DNA of 64,000 nucleotides from Actinomycetospora sp. TBRC 11914 (GTDB lineage Bacteria > Actinomycetota > Actinomycetes > Mycobacteriales > Pseudonocardiaceae): contig NZ_JABBND010000001.1 of the NCBI RefSeq assembly GCF_012933465.1, forward strand, positions 62,001-126,000. Reading direction: 5' to 3'. The translations under genes were made by a program, and so were the position numbers. Under the pieces are notes generated by a model. The model was not told the origin of the DNA. It made no database searches and saw nothing but the letters and a program-made list of their open reading frames with translations. Below are positions 17,580 to 27,610 of this stretch, in pieces (the stretch's first letter is position 1; every line of letters begins with the position of its first letter).

Positions 17580-18650
17580 ATGGCAGCCATCGAGAACCCG
17601 TTCTACACACACGAGCACCACGGCGATTACGAGGAGATCAGCATCGGGCGCCTGGACCTCGAGGAGGGCGGCTCGATCCCGGACTGCCACCTCGCGGTCA
17701 CGACCTTCGGAACGCTGAGCGAGGCCAAGGACAACGTGATCCTCGTGGTCACGTGGTACTCGGGCACCCACCAGATCTTCCGCGAGCAGTACATCGGCGA
17801 GAACCACGCGCTCGACCCGTCGCGGTACTTCATTGTCGTGATCAACCAGATCGGCAACGGACTGTCGACCGCGCCGCACAACGCGTCGGGGGTCAACGCC
17901 GAGCTCGCGATGTCGGCATTCCCGAAGGTCCGCATCGGGGACGACGTCGTGGCGCAGGAACGCCTGCTGCGCGAGCACTTCGGCATTGATCATCTCCAGC
18001 TCGTGGTCGGCGGCTCCATGGGCGCGCAGCAGACCTACGAGTGGGCCGTGCGGTTCCCCGACAAGGTCCTGCGCGCCGCGCCCATCGCCGGCACCGCGCA
18101 GAACACCGACCACGACTTCCTCTACGTCCGCACGCTCATGGAGGCCATCACCTCCGACCCGGGATTCCGCGACGGCGAGTACTCCTCCAACGACGAGGTC
18201 CAGGTCGGACTGGAGCGCCACGCCCGAATGTGGGGCGTCATGGGCTTCTCCACCGAGTTCTGGAAACAGGGCGTCTACCAGGGCCTCGGCTTCGACGACA
18301 TGGACGCGTTCCTCGCCGGATTCCTGCAGCCCTACTTCACAGTGCGCGATCCCGATGATCTGCTGGCGATGATGTGGAAGTGGCAGCGCGGCGACGTCGC
18401 GCGGCACACCGGCGGCGACCTGGGCGCGGCCCTCGCAAGGATCACCGCGAAGACGTTCGTGATCCCGATCGACGAGGACATGTTCTTCCCGCCGCGGGAC
18501 TGCTCGTTCGAGCAGAACATGGTCAAGGGCTCGGAGCTCCGGGTCGTGAACGACGTCCTGGGCCACCTCGGCCTCTTTGCGGTCAATCCCGACTACATGC
18601 CCCAGATCGACCGGCACCTGCGCGATCTGCTCCGGACCCCGGTCGGCTGA
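17580..18650 (+). CDS. MetX-like alpha/beta-fold hydrolase/acyltransferase, 356 aa
   Basis: The protein shows the homoserine O-acetyltransferase-like fold: oxyanion area HNASGVNAELA, nucleophile elbow GGSMGAQQTYEWA (Ser near residue 143), an acid in VIPIDEDMFFPP, and the histidine in LGHLGLF. Helical lid elements lie between. True MetX enzymes have a longer substrate-binding signature not clearly seen here, so hydrolase or thioesterase activity is equally possible. The start has GGGAGG 8 bases upstream. It stands alone, with no close neighbour on the same strand. Confidence 0.8.
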   Translation: MAAIENPFYTHEHHGDYEEISIGRLDLEEGGSIPDCHLAVTTFGTLSEAKDNVILVVTWYSGTHQIFREQYIGENHALDPSRYFIVVINQIGNGLSTAPHNASGVNAELAMSAFPKVRIGDDVVAQERLLREHFGIDHLQLVVGGSMGAQQTYEWAVRFPDKVLRAAPIAGTAQNTDHDFLYVRTLMEAITSDPGFRDGEYSSNDEVQVGLERHARMWGVMGFSTEFWKQGVYQGLGFDDMDAFLAGFLQPYFTVRDPDDLLAMMWKWQRGDVARHTGGDLGAALARITAKTFVIPIDEDMFFPPRDCSFEQNMVKGSELRVVNDVLGHLGLFAVNPDYMPQIDRHLRDLLRTPVG

Positions 18651-18890
18651 CCATCGCCCGAACCGACCGCCGCCCGGCGTCTCTCCGCGCAACCGAAAAC
18701 GGTGCGGCCGTTCGAACGGCGTCGCCCGGCCACCCCATTCTCGGCGCCGTTTGGAGGTCTTCCGGATATCGAGTGCACGGGAGGCCATGGGCGACCGGGC
18801 CGGTGGGGCCGTGTCGGTGCAGTAGGCAGGCCCCGAGAAAGTTGATGACCGAGGTTCCTACGCCTGCGCCCCGTCGCGGACCCGGCGGCG

Positions 18891-19043
18891 ATGGGCCCGC
18901 TCGCCGTCCTCGGCGCACTGCCCGGCATCGCGGTGGGGGTCGCGATCGTGACCGCGAGCCCCGAGCCGTTCCTCGTCCTGGTGGTACTCACTGTCGGACT
19001 CCGGATCCTCGCCACCGCCCGCCGCACGAGCGCCCGTCGGTGA
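18891..19043 (+). CDS. Possible small membrane protein, 50 aa
   Basis: ATG at 18891 opens a frame with two hydrophobic segments (PLAVLGALPGIAVGVAIV and PFLVLVVLTVGLRILA) and a basic tail ending RRTSARR. Two-helix topology with positive-inside tail is plausible. No ribosome site is evident and no homologue is known to me, so it is tentative. Confidence 0.4.
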   Translation: MGPLAVLGALPGIAVGVAIVTASPEPFLVLVVLTVGLRILATARRTSARR

Positions 19044-19110
19044 TCACCACCGGTCCGGCTCTGCTCGCGCGGTCCACCCCGATGGTCCGCCCGCCCGGGG
19101 ACCGTCGGCC

Positions 19111-19901
19111 GTGTCGGCGGCGATGCCCACGGGCTGCACTCACGAGATGATCGAACGAGACCTGGATGTCCCGGCCGGCGTGGCTGCCGTGCGGGCCGTG
19201 GGCATCGTGACCCCGCAGGACTACCACGACGTCGTGGCCCCGATCCTCGCCGCGGCCGTGGCCGAGCGGCGCGGGCTGCGCATCCTGTGCACGGTCGACG
19301 AGGCGTTCACCGGGATGACGCCGGGCGCGGTGTGGGACGACGTGCGCCTCGGTTTCGCCGCGATGCGCCACCTCGCCGGCTGCGCGCGGTGGTCTCCGAC
19401 CTCCTGTGGGTCCGGGACATGACCGCCTTCTCGGCCTTCTTCCTCCCCGGCCACGTCCGCGTGTTCGCGGTGGCGGAGCGGGACGAGGCCCTGCGGTGGT
19501 TGAGCGAGCTGCCCGGTCAGCTCGCCGGGGTGCGCCTGCAGGCCGAGGACGGCGTGGTCGTCGTCGACATCGGGCAGCCGCTGCGCCGCGAGGACGTCGA
19601 CGCGATCGCCGCGGAGGTCGACGGGTGGCTCGCCGAGCACCGCGACCTGCCCGGGCTGGCGTTGCGAGCGCACGGCTTCCCGGGGTGGGAGAACCTCTCC
19701 GGCCTGCTGCACCACATCCGGTTCGTCGCCGGTCACCAGTCGCGGGTCGCCCGGTTGGCGCTCGTGTTCGACGCGCCGGGCGCCGACGTCGCGGCGCGCC
19801 TCGCGGGCACGCTCCTGCACCCCGAGATCCGCCACTTCCCGGTGGCGGCGCGCGACGAGGCCGTGCGGTGGGCCGCGACCCAGCCCGTTCCCGCCGGGTG
19901 A
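19111..19901 (+). pseudogene. SpoIIAA-like (STAS/SEC14-type) tandem protein with a frameshift
   Basis: The first frame reads IERDLDVPAGVAAVRAVG, VTPQDYHDVVAPIL, and FTGMTPGAVWDDVRLGFAAM, which is a SpoIIAA-like domain. At about 19380-19391 sense moves to another frame reading AVVSDLLWVRDMTAFSAFF and FLPGHVRVFAVAERDEALRW, completing that domain, and then a second similar domain to the stop at 19901. The pieces fit if a single-base deletion lies in GGCTGCGCGCGGTGG. It is either a pseudogene or a sequence error. Start could be GTG 19111, ATG 19123 or ATG 19147. Confidence 0.65.
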
Positions 19902-19947
19902 GGTCGCGCCGGCGCCGAGGTCGCGTGACCCCGGCGCCGGTAGCAGG

Positions 19948-20212
19948 TCAGGCGGCGACGGGCAGCGGCACCACGGTGACCGGGCCGGGGCCCCGGAGCA
20001 CCTCCTCGGTCGGGGCGGCTCAGGTCGCGTGGCTCTCGTGGTCGTCGGCCTCGGCGCGACCCTCGGCCGGTGCGCGGACGACGAGGACGCTGCCATGGGC
20101 GTGCACACGGTGCTCAGGCCCACCGAGCCGGCTCCTCGGGGCCGCCGCCCGGGTCTCCCGCCGTCCCTCGCCGTCGACGTCCGGGTCCGGCTCGTGCCAC
20201 GGACCGGGTGAC
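19948..20212 (-). pseudogene. Remnant of a universal stress protein C-terminus
   Basis: The minus strand reads HAHGSVLVVRAPAEGRAEA, meets a stop at 20020-20022, and continues in the same frame as EEVLRGPGPVTVVPLPVAA to a second stop at 19948. The PVTVVP ending is the same as in the intact universal stress protein at 29069-30046. No N-terminal part is found. Confidence 0.45.
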
Positions 20213-20215
20213 GCG

Positions 20216-20251
20216 CCCCTGCGGGGACCGTCGTGACGGTCCCCGCAGGGG
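20216..20251 (-). terminator. 17-bp perfect stem-loop after the universal stress protein gene
   Basis: CCCCTGCGGGGACCGTC pairs perfectly with GACGGTCCCCGCAGGGG across a 2-base centre, 20 bases beyond the stop at 20272. It lacks a T-tract, as is usual for strong actinobacterial terminators. Confidence 0.75.
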
Positions 20252-20271
20252 TGTCGCGACAGATGCAGGCC

Positions 20272-21162
20272 CTAGACCGACGACGCCCGGTGAGCCACCG
20301 CGTCGTCACGGACGGCGCGGGCAACTGCGGTCGGCAGGACGGCCACCGGGCAGCGGGTCAGGGCGATCACGTCCCGGCAGGTCGACCCGAGGAGGGCCTT
20401 CCCCAGGGTGCCGCGCCCGCTGGAGGCGAGCACGAGCAGCCGACCCCGGGGCCCCGCGGCGCGGATGAGCTCCTCGGCGGCGATCCCGGAGCGTACGAGC
20501 TCGTGGATGCGCAGGTCGGGATGGTCCGCCGGGAGACCCGCCACGGACTCCGCGAGCCAGCGGCGCAACTCGATCTCGTCGTCCTCGTCGATCCAGGGAC
20601 CCACGGTCACCGCGGTCAGGGGGACGCCCCAGCGCTCGGCGGTCACGGCGGCGAACGCCGCCGCGCCGACAGAGGGCTCCGACCCGTCGATCCCGACGAC
20701 GACGTCGCCGACGTGCACGCTGCGAGGAGTCCAGTTCTGCGGGACGACGACCACCGGGCACGGCGCATGCGCGAGCAGGTGGGCGATCGTACGCCCCACG
20801 CCGGGCGCGTACCCCCGCTCCGGGATCCGGGAGCCGGTCACCAGCAGCAACGCGTCCGCGGCGGCCTCGGCCAGCGCCGGCCCCACCGCACCCTCGACCA
20901 CGGAGAGCCGGACCACCAGGTTCGCGGCGACGTCGTGGGCCGCACGCCGGGCGTGGTCGAGCAGGCCGCTCGCCCGTCCGGAGGGGGCGTGGGGGTCGGG
21001 GTCGCTCCCACCGGGAGGGTGGACCTGGACCAGGTCCAGCTCGGCCCCGCGAAGGACGGCCTCCCGGGCCGCCCACCCGACCGCACGCAAGGTCGCCGGA
21101 TGGTCATCGACCCCGACGAGCAGCCGTGAGCGGCGCTCCCGCGACACGGCGTCCGTGCTCAC
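20272..21162 (-). CDS. Universal stress protein, two tandem Usp domains, 296 aa
   Basis: Domain 1 (about residues 10-145) begins RLLVGVDDHPATLRAVGWA and ends VVVVPQNW; its ATP-binding loop is degenerate (GSRIPERGYAPGVGRTI). Domain 2 (about 155-285) begins VVVGIDGSEPSVGAAAFA and keeps the nucleotide loop ASSGRGTLGKALLGST before CPVAVLPT. Tandem Usp proteins of this kind are induced by hypoxia or nitric oxide in mycobacteria. The GTG start overlaps the stop of the upstream 58-aa gene by 4 bases, so translation is coupled. A strong stem-loop terminator follows. Confidence 0.88.
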   Translation of the reverse strand: MSTDAVSRERRSRLLVGVDDHPATLRAVGWAAREAVLRGAELDLVQVHPPGGSDPDPHAPSGRASGLLDHARRAAHDVAANLVVRLSVVEGAVGPALAEAAADALLLVTGSRIPERGYAPGVGRTIAHLLAHAPCPVVVVPQNWTPRSVHVGDVVVGIDGSEPSVGAAAFAAVTAERWGVPLTAVTVGPWIDEDDEIELRRWLAESVAGLPADHPDLRIHELVRSGIAAEELIRAAGPRGRLLVLASSGRGTLGKALLGSTCRDVIALTRCPVAVLPTAVARAVRDDAVAHRASSV

Positions 21163-21335
21163 CGAGGGACCGGCGCCCCGAGGCGCACCCCGGAGAAGTC
21201 GACGACGTCGTTCTTGCTGGTGAGCACACCGAGGCGCACACCCGCGAAGTCGGTGACCCATCCCTCCGAGTCCACCGTCCCGACCGCGATGCCGCTGAAG
21301 TCCTCGACCCGGCGCTCCTCGTCCATCTCCGCCAT
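21159..21335 (-). CDS. 58-aa protein made of three DF(S/A)G repeats
   Basis: After a short acidic start (MAEMDEERR) the whole protein is three copies of a roughly 17-residue unit: VEDFSGIAVGTV, VTDFAGVRLGVL and VVDFSGVRLGAP. The family is not known to me. Its stop overlaps the GTG of the universal stress protein gene (GTGA), so the two are cotranscribed and coupled. GGGAGGAG abuts the first ATG; an ATG three codons in (21326) has more normal spacing. The divergent neighbour is cydA, 378 bp away. Confidence 0.7.
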   Translation of the reverse strand: MAEMDEERRVEDFSGIAVGTVDSEGWVTDFAGVRLGVLTSKNDVVDFSGVRLGAPVPR

Positions 21336-21713
21336 CTCCTCCCGTTCGGTTGGGACTCGAGCGTGGGCACCGGGGAGGTGCGCACACTCGGGTCCTTCGG
21401 GCCCCGCTCGGCGGTCATCGGTCGCCCGCACGAAGGCTCTCGATGCGGTCCGGGGGCGGTGTCGACCACCTCGAGCCTCTCGGGTCCGGTGCCGGCGGCC
21501 TCCGCCGCCGCGGCGAGCACGGCCGGTCGATCACCCCGGCGTGGGGGCCCGCCACCACGGCGCCCCGGCCCACACGTCCGCCTCCCGCGCGCCGGGGGAC
21601 CCGATGGTCCGGGACCTCCCGGAGGACGTCCGGCCCTGATCTTGCCCCGGGGCCCCGACGCACCCTGCCCCCGACGCCGACCCCGGCGCCACACGATCCG
21701 GAGGGCGGGAGAG
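21336..21713. other. Divergent promoter region between the Usp operon and cydA
   Basis: No gene is seen. A TTGGGACT string at 21350-21357 resembles one half of a DosR/DevR box (GGGACT) but its second half is poor, so this is only a hint. Confidence 0.35.
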
Positions 21714-23108
21714 ATGGCGCTGGACCTGGCGCGGTGGCAGTTCGGGATCACCACCGTCTACCACTTCCTCTTCGTCCCCCTGACGATCGGCCTGTCGCTG
21801 CTGGTCGCCGGGATGCAGACCGCCTGGGTCCGCACCGGCGACGAGCGCTGGTTACGGATGACGAAGTTCTGGGGGAAGCTCTTCCTGATCAACTTCGCCA
21901 TGGGCGTCGTCACCGGCATCGTCCAGGAGTTCCAGTTCGGCATGAACTGGAGCGACTACAGCCGCTTCGTCGGCGACGTGTTCGGCGCGCCGCTGGCCAT
22001 CGAGGGGCTCCTGGCCTTCTTCCTCGAGTCGACGTTCCTCGGCCTGTGGATCTTCGGCTGGGACCGGCTCCCGAAGCGGGTGCACCTGGCGACGATCTGG
22101 CTCGCCGCGATCGGCACCACGCTCTCGGCCTACTTCATCCTCGCCGCGAACTCGTGGATGCAGCACCCGGTCGGCTCGACCGTCAATCCGGTCACCGGGC
22201 GCGCGGAGCTGCACGACTTCGCCGCCGTACTCACCAACTCGACCGCGGTCGGGGCCTTCGCCCACACCATCACCGCCGCGTTCCTGTCCGCGGCCATGCT
22301 GATCCTCGGCGTCTCCGCCTGGCACCTGGTCCGTGGCAACGAGGTCGCGGTCTTCCGCTCCTCGCTGCGGGTGGCGCTGTGGACCGTGGTCGTCGCCGGT
22401 CTCGGAGCCGTCGTCACGGGCGACCTGCAGGCGCGGCTGATGACCCAGCAGCAGCCGATGAAGATGGCCGCGGCGGAGGCGCTCTACCAGACGTCCTCGC
22501 CCGCGTCGTTCTCGCTGTTCACCATCGGCAGCCTCGACGGCTCCCAGGAGCTGTGGAGCATCCGGCTGCCCAAGGTCCTGTCGTTCATGGCCACCGGCAG
22601 CCCGGACGGCACCGTCGAGGGCATCGACAACATCCAGGCCGACTCGGTCGCCCGCTTCGGCCCGGGGGACTACGTCCCGAACATCCCGGTCGCCTACTGG
22701 TCGTTCCGCGTGATGATCGGGTTCGGCATCCTCGCGCTGCTGCTCGCCCTGGTCGGCCTCTGGCTGCAGCGCGGCGGCCGGGTGCCCGGGCAGCGATGGT
22801 TCGCCGGGCTGGCGCTCGCCGGCATCGGCTTCCCCGTGGTCGCCAACTCCGTCGGCTGGATCTTCACCGAGACGGGCCGGCAGCCCTGGGTGGTCTACGG
22901 CCAGATGACGACGGCGAGCGGCGTCTCGCCCTCGGTCGGGCCCTGGACGGTCGCGACCTCGCTGATCGTGTTCACCGTCCTGTACGGCGTGCTCGCCGTG
23001 GTCGAGGTGGGGCTGCTGGTCCGCTACGCCCGCCGCGGCCCGGACCCGGTGCCGCCGCCCGCTCCCGAGGGTGCCGACGAGCCCCGGCCGCTCGCCGTCG
23101 CGTACTGA
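21714..23108 (+). CDS. cydA: Cytochrome bd ubiquinol/menaquinol oxidase subunit I, 464 aa
   Basis: This multi-pass protein reads ALDLARWQFGITTVYHFLF at the N-terminus, where His19 is the expected haem b595-side ligand, followed by FGMNWSDYSRFVGDVFGAPL, FLESTFLGLWIFGWD and WMQHPVGS. The quinol-binding Q-loop is of the short type, and ETGRQPW lies before the last helices. Cytochrome bd reduces O2 to water at very low oxygen with high affinity. The start has GGGAGAG just upstream. cydB and a fused cydDC follow in the same orientation, so all parts needed for oxidase assembly are together. Confidence 0.96.
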   Translation: MALDLARWQFGITTVYHFLFVPLTIGLSLLVAGMQTAWVRTGDERWLRMTKFWGKLFLINFAMGVVTGIVQEFQFGMNWSDYSRFVGDVFGAPLAIEGLLAFFLESTFLGLWIFGWDRLPKRVHLATIWLAAIGTTLSAYFILAANSWMQHPVGSTVNPVTGRAELHDFAAVLTNSTAVGAFAHTITAAFLSAAMLILGVSAWHLVRGNEVAVFRSSLRVALWTVVVAGLGAVVTGDLQARLMTQQQPMKMAAAEALYQTSSPASFSLFTIGSLDGSQELWSIRLPKVLSFMATGSPDGTVEGIDNIQADSVARFGPGDYVPNIPVAYWSFRVMIGFGILALLLALVGLWLQRGGRVPGQRWFAGLALAGIGFPVVANSVGWIFTETGRQPWVVYGQMTTASGVSPSVGPWTVATSLIVFTVLYGVLAVVEVGLLVRYARRGPDPVPPPAPEGADEPRPLAVAY

Positions 23109-23138
23109 CGATCCCGACGACGGAAGCGAGGCACCGAC

Positions 23139-24226
<1,088 letters not shown>

Positions 24227-24230
<4 letters not shown>

Positions 24231-27200
24231 CGCCGCTGGACCCCCGCCTGCTGCGCCACGTCCGCCCGGCCCGCACCTTCGTGGTGCTCACGGCCGCGGC
24301 GGGCGTGGCCGTCGCCGGCCTCGTCGTCGCGCAGGCCGACCTGCTCTCGCGCACCGTGGCGAGGGCCTTCACCGACGGCGCCGGGCTCGACGTCCTCGCA
24401 CCGCTGGTGCTCGCCCTGGTCGTCGTCGGCGGGACCCGTGCCGTGCTGACGTGGGCGACGGAGGCCGCGGCGGTGCGCACCAGCGCGCTGGTCCGCGCCC
24501 GGCTGCGGGCCGACCTCGTCGACCACGTGCTGCGCCTCGGCCCGCGCGACCCGCGCCTGCCCTCCACCGCCGAGCTGGCCGTCCTGGCCACCCGCGGTGT
24601 CGACGCCCTCGACGGGTACCTGCGCCGCTACCTGCCGACCCTGTTGCTCGCGACCACCGTGCCGGTGCTCGTCGGCGTCCGGCTGCTCACCGCGGACTGG
24701 GTGGCGGCCGCGATCGTGGCGGTCACCGTCCCGCTCGTCCCGGTGTTCATGGTGCTCGTCGGGCTGCACACCCGCGACGACACCGCGAAGCGCTGGCGCG
24801 CCCTCGCCGTGCTGGGCCACCACTTCCTCGACCTCGTCGCCGGGCTCGACGTCCTCGTGGCCTTCGGGCGTGCCGGGCGCCAGTCGGAGCGGCTCCGTAC
24901 CGTCGCCGAGGAGTACCGCCGCGCCACGATGCGCACCCTGCGGGTCGCGTTCCTCTCCGCCCTGGTGCTCGAGGTTCTCGCCAGCCTGTCGGTGGCCCTG
25001 GTCGCGGTGTCGGTCGGGCTGCGCCTGGTCGACGGCAGCCTCGACCTCGCCACCGGCCTGCTCGCGATCATGCTCGCGCCGGAGATCTACCTGCCGCTGC
25101 GCGCGCTCGGGGCCCGCTTCCACGACAGCGCGGAGGGCCTCACCGCCGCCGGCGAGGTCTTCGCGGTGCTCGACACCGCTCCCCCGGATCCCGGGTCCGC
25201 CCGGCGGCCCGCACCGGACCCGTCGCGGGTGCCGCTGCGGGTCGAGGACGTGACGGTCGACGGGCGCCACGGCCCGGTGCTCGACGGACTCCGGATGCGG
25301 ATCGTGCCCGGTGAGGTCGTCGGCGTCCGCGGCGCCAGCGGGGTCGGCAAGTCCACCCTGGTCGATCTGCTGCTCGGGCTGCGCCGGCCCGAGCGCGGCC
25401 GGATCTCCGTGGGTGGGGTGGACCTGGCCGAACTCGACCTCGCCTCGTGGTGGGAGCGGGTGGCCTGGGTGCCGCAGCGCCCGGTGCTGGTCGCGGGAAC
25501 CGTCGCCGAGAACCTCCGGCTCGCCCGGCCCGGCGCCCCCGACGACGACGTGGCCGCGGCTGCCCGGGCGGCCCACCTCGACGTGGCCCTCGACGCCGAG
25601 GTGGGCGAGCGGGGCGGTGGGCTGTCGACCGGTCAGCAACGGCGGGTGGCGCTGGCGCGGGCGCTGCTCGCCGACCGGCCGCTCCTCCTGCTCGACGAGC
25701 CCACCGAGGGCGTCGACGCCGACACCGAGGCCGCCATCGTCGCCGCGCTGCCGGCCGCGCTCGCGGGCCGCAGCGCACTGGTGGTCAGCCACCGCGACAC
25801 CGTGCTGGCGGCGTGCGACCGCGTGGTGGCGGTGGCCGGCGGGGCCGCGGTCACGGTGCCGTCGCCCACGACGGCGAGGGCTGCGCCCGCCGCTCCGGTC
25901 GTGGAGGTGCCACCGGCCGTCGTCGCGGACCCCGCACCCGTCGTCGGGACCCACCCGCTGCGGTGGCTCGCGGGGGCGGTGCGCGGCCGGCTGGGCCGGC
26001 TGGCGGCCGCGGTGGCCCTCGGGGCCGCCGCGCTCGGCTGCACCGTGGCCCTCACCGCGACCTCGGCCTGGCTGATCTCGGCGGCCGCCCTGCGCCCGCC
26101 GGTGCTCGCCCTGACCGTCGCGATCGTGGCCGTCCGGGCGTTCGGGGTCGGGAAGGGCGTCCTGCGCTACCTCGAGCGGCTCGTCACCCACGACGTGGCG
26201 CTGCGCCTCGGCACCGATCTGCGGGTGCGGGTGTGGCACGCCCTCGTCCGGCAGGGCCCGGCGACGACCGCCCGGCTGCGCCGGGGCGACCTGCTCGCCC
26301 GGTTGACCGCCGACGTCGACGCCCAGCAGGACGTCGTGGTGCGAGGCCTGGTCCCGGGACTCTCCGCGCTGCTGGGCGGCCTGGGGGTCGTCGCGCTGTT
26401 CGCGGTGCTGCTCCCGGCCGCAGCGGTCGTCCTGGCCGTCGGTCTGCTGCTCGCGGGGGTCGTCGGACCGCTGCTCGCGGTGGCGACCGGACGCCGGGCC
26501 GACCGGGCGACGGCGGCCACGCGGGCCGCGGTCTCGGCCGGCGTGGTCGAGCTCCTCGACGGGGCCGCCGACCTGCTGGTGCTGGGCGCGGCGGCCGGGC
26601 GGCGGCGACGTCTGGCCCGCCTCGACGCCCGGCTGGGGGCGCTCGAGCGCGCCCAGGCCGGCGCCGCCGGGCTGGGCGCCGGGCTCGGGGTGCTGGCCAC
26701 CGGGCTGGCCGCCGCCGGCGCGACCGCCGTCGGCATCGCGGCCGTCGGCAGCGGGGCGCTCGCCCCGACCGCGCTCGCGGTGCTCGCGCTGACCCCGCTG
26801 GCCGCCGCCGAGCTCGTCGCGGGCCTGCCCGACGCGGCCGCCCGCACCGCCCAGGCCCTGCCCGCCGCTCGGCGTCTCGCCGAGCTCGAGCAGCGGGACG
26901 CGCCGGTCACCGATCCGGCGGACCCTCGTCCCGTTCCCGACGACCCGGCCGTGGCGACCGAGGCCCTCGCGGTCCGCTGGCCGGGGGCGTCGGTCGACGC
27001 GGTGTCGGGCGTGGGATTCGCGCTCGCCCCGGGCGGCCGGACCCTGCTCACCGGACCCTCCGGGGCGGGCAAGAGCACCGTCCTCGCCGCGGTCATGCGC
27101 ACCCTCGCGGCCCGCCGCGGCGCGGTCACCCTGGACGGCGCGGACACGGCCACGATGGCGGCCGGCGACGTGCGGTCCCGGATGGGCTGGTCGGGGGCTA

Positions 27201-27610
27201 CGGCCCACCTGTTCGACAACACGCTGCGCGAGAACCTGCGCGTCGCCCGGCCGGGCGCGACCGACCACGAGCTCGAGCACGCCCTCGCGCGGGCCCGTCT
27301 CGCCGACTGGTACGCCGGGCTGCCGGCCGGTCTCGACACCCCGCTCGGCGAGCACGGTGGCCCGGTGTCGGGCGGGGAGCGCCAGCGGCTCGCCGTCGCG
27401 CGGGTCCTGCTCGCCGACCGGCCGATCGTGGTCCTCGACGAACCCACCGCCCACCTCGACGGGCCCACCGCGACCGCGCTGGCCGGCGAGATCGAGGAGG
27501 TCACCCGGGAGCGCACGGCGCTCGTGGTCACCCACCGGCCCGGTGAGTTCCCGGGGCTCCCGGCCGTGGCCGTCGGGAGCCGGAGGGCCGCACCCGTCAC
27601 CGGCCGATGA
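24227..27610 (+). CDS. cydDC: Fused CydD-CydC thiol-exporting ABC transporter, 1127 aa
   Basis: Two complete ABC half-transporters lie in one chain. The CydD half has a membrane domain (about 15-300), Walker A GASGVGKS near 369, signature LSTGQQRR near 465 and Walker B LLLLDEP near 486. The CydC half, after a proline/valine linker near 545-565, has a membrane domain (about 590-870), Walker A GPSGAGKS near 943, signature VSGGERQR near 1047 and Walker B IVVLDEP near 1068. CydDC exports cysteine/glutathione-type thiols and is needed for cytochrome bd assembly. Fusion of the two is known in actinobacteria. It overlaps cydB by 4 bp and its end overlaps the convergent gene by 14 bp. Confidence 0.93.

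Noticed and set aside
21350-21365. DosR box upstream of the small repeat protein gene
   Set aside because: Only one half (TTGGGACT) matches; the second half is poor, so it is not called as a site.
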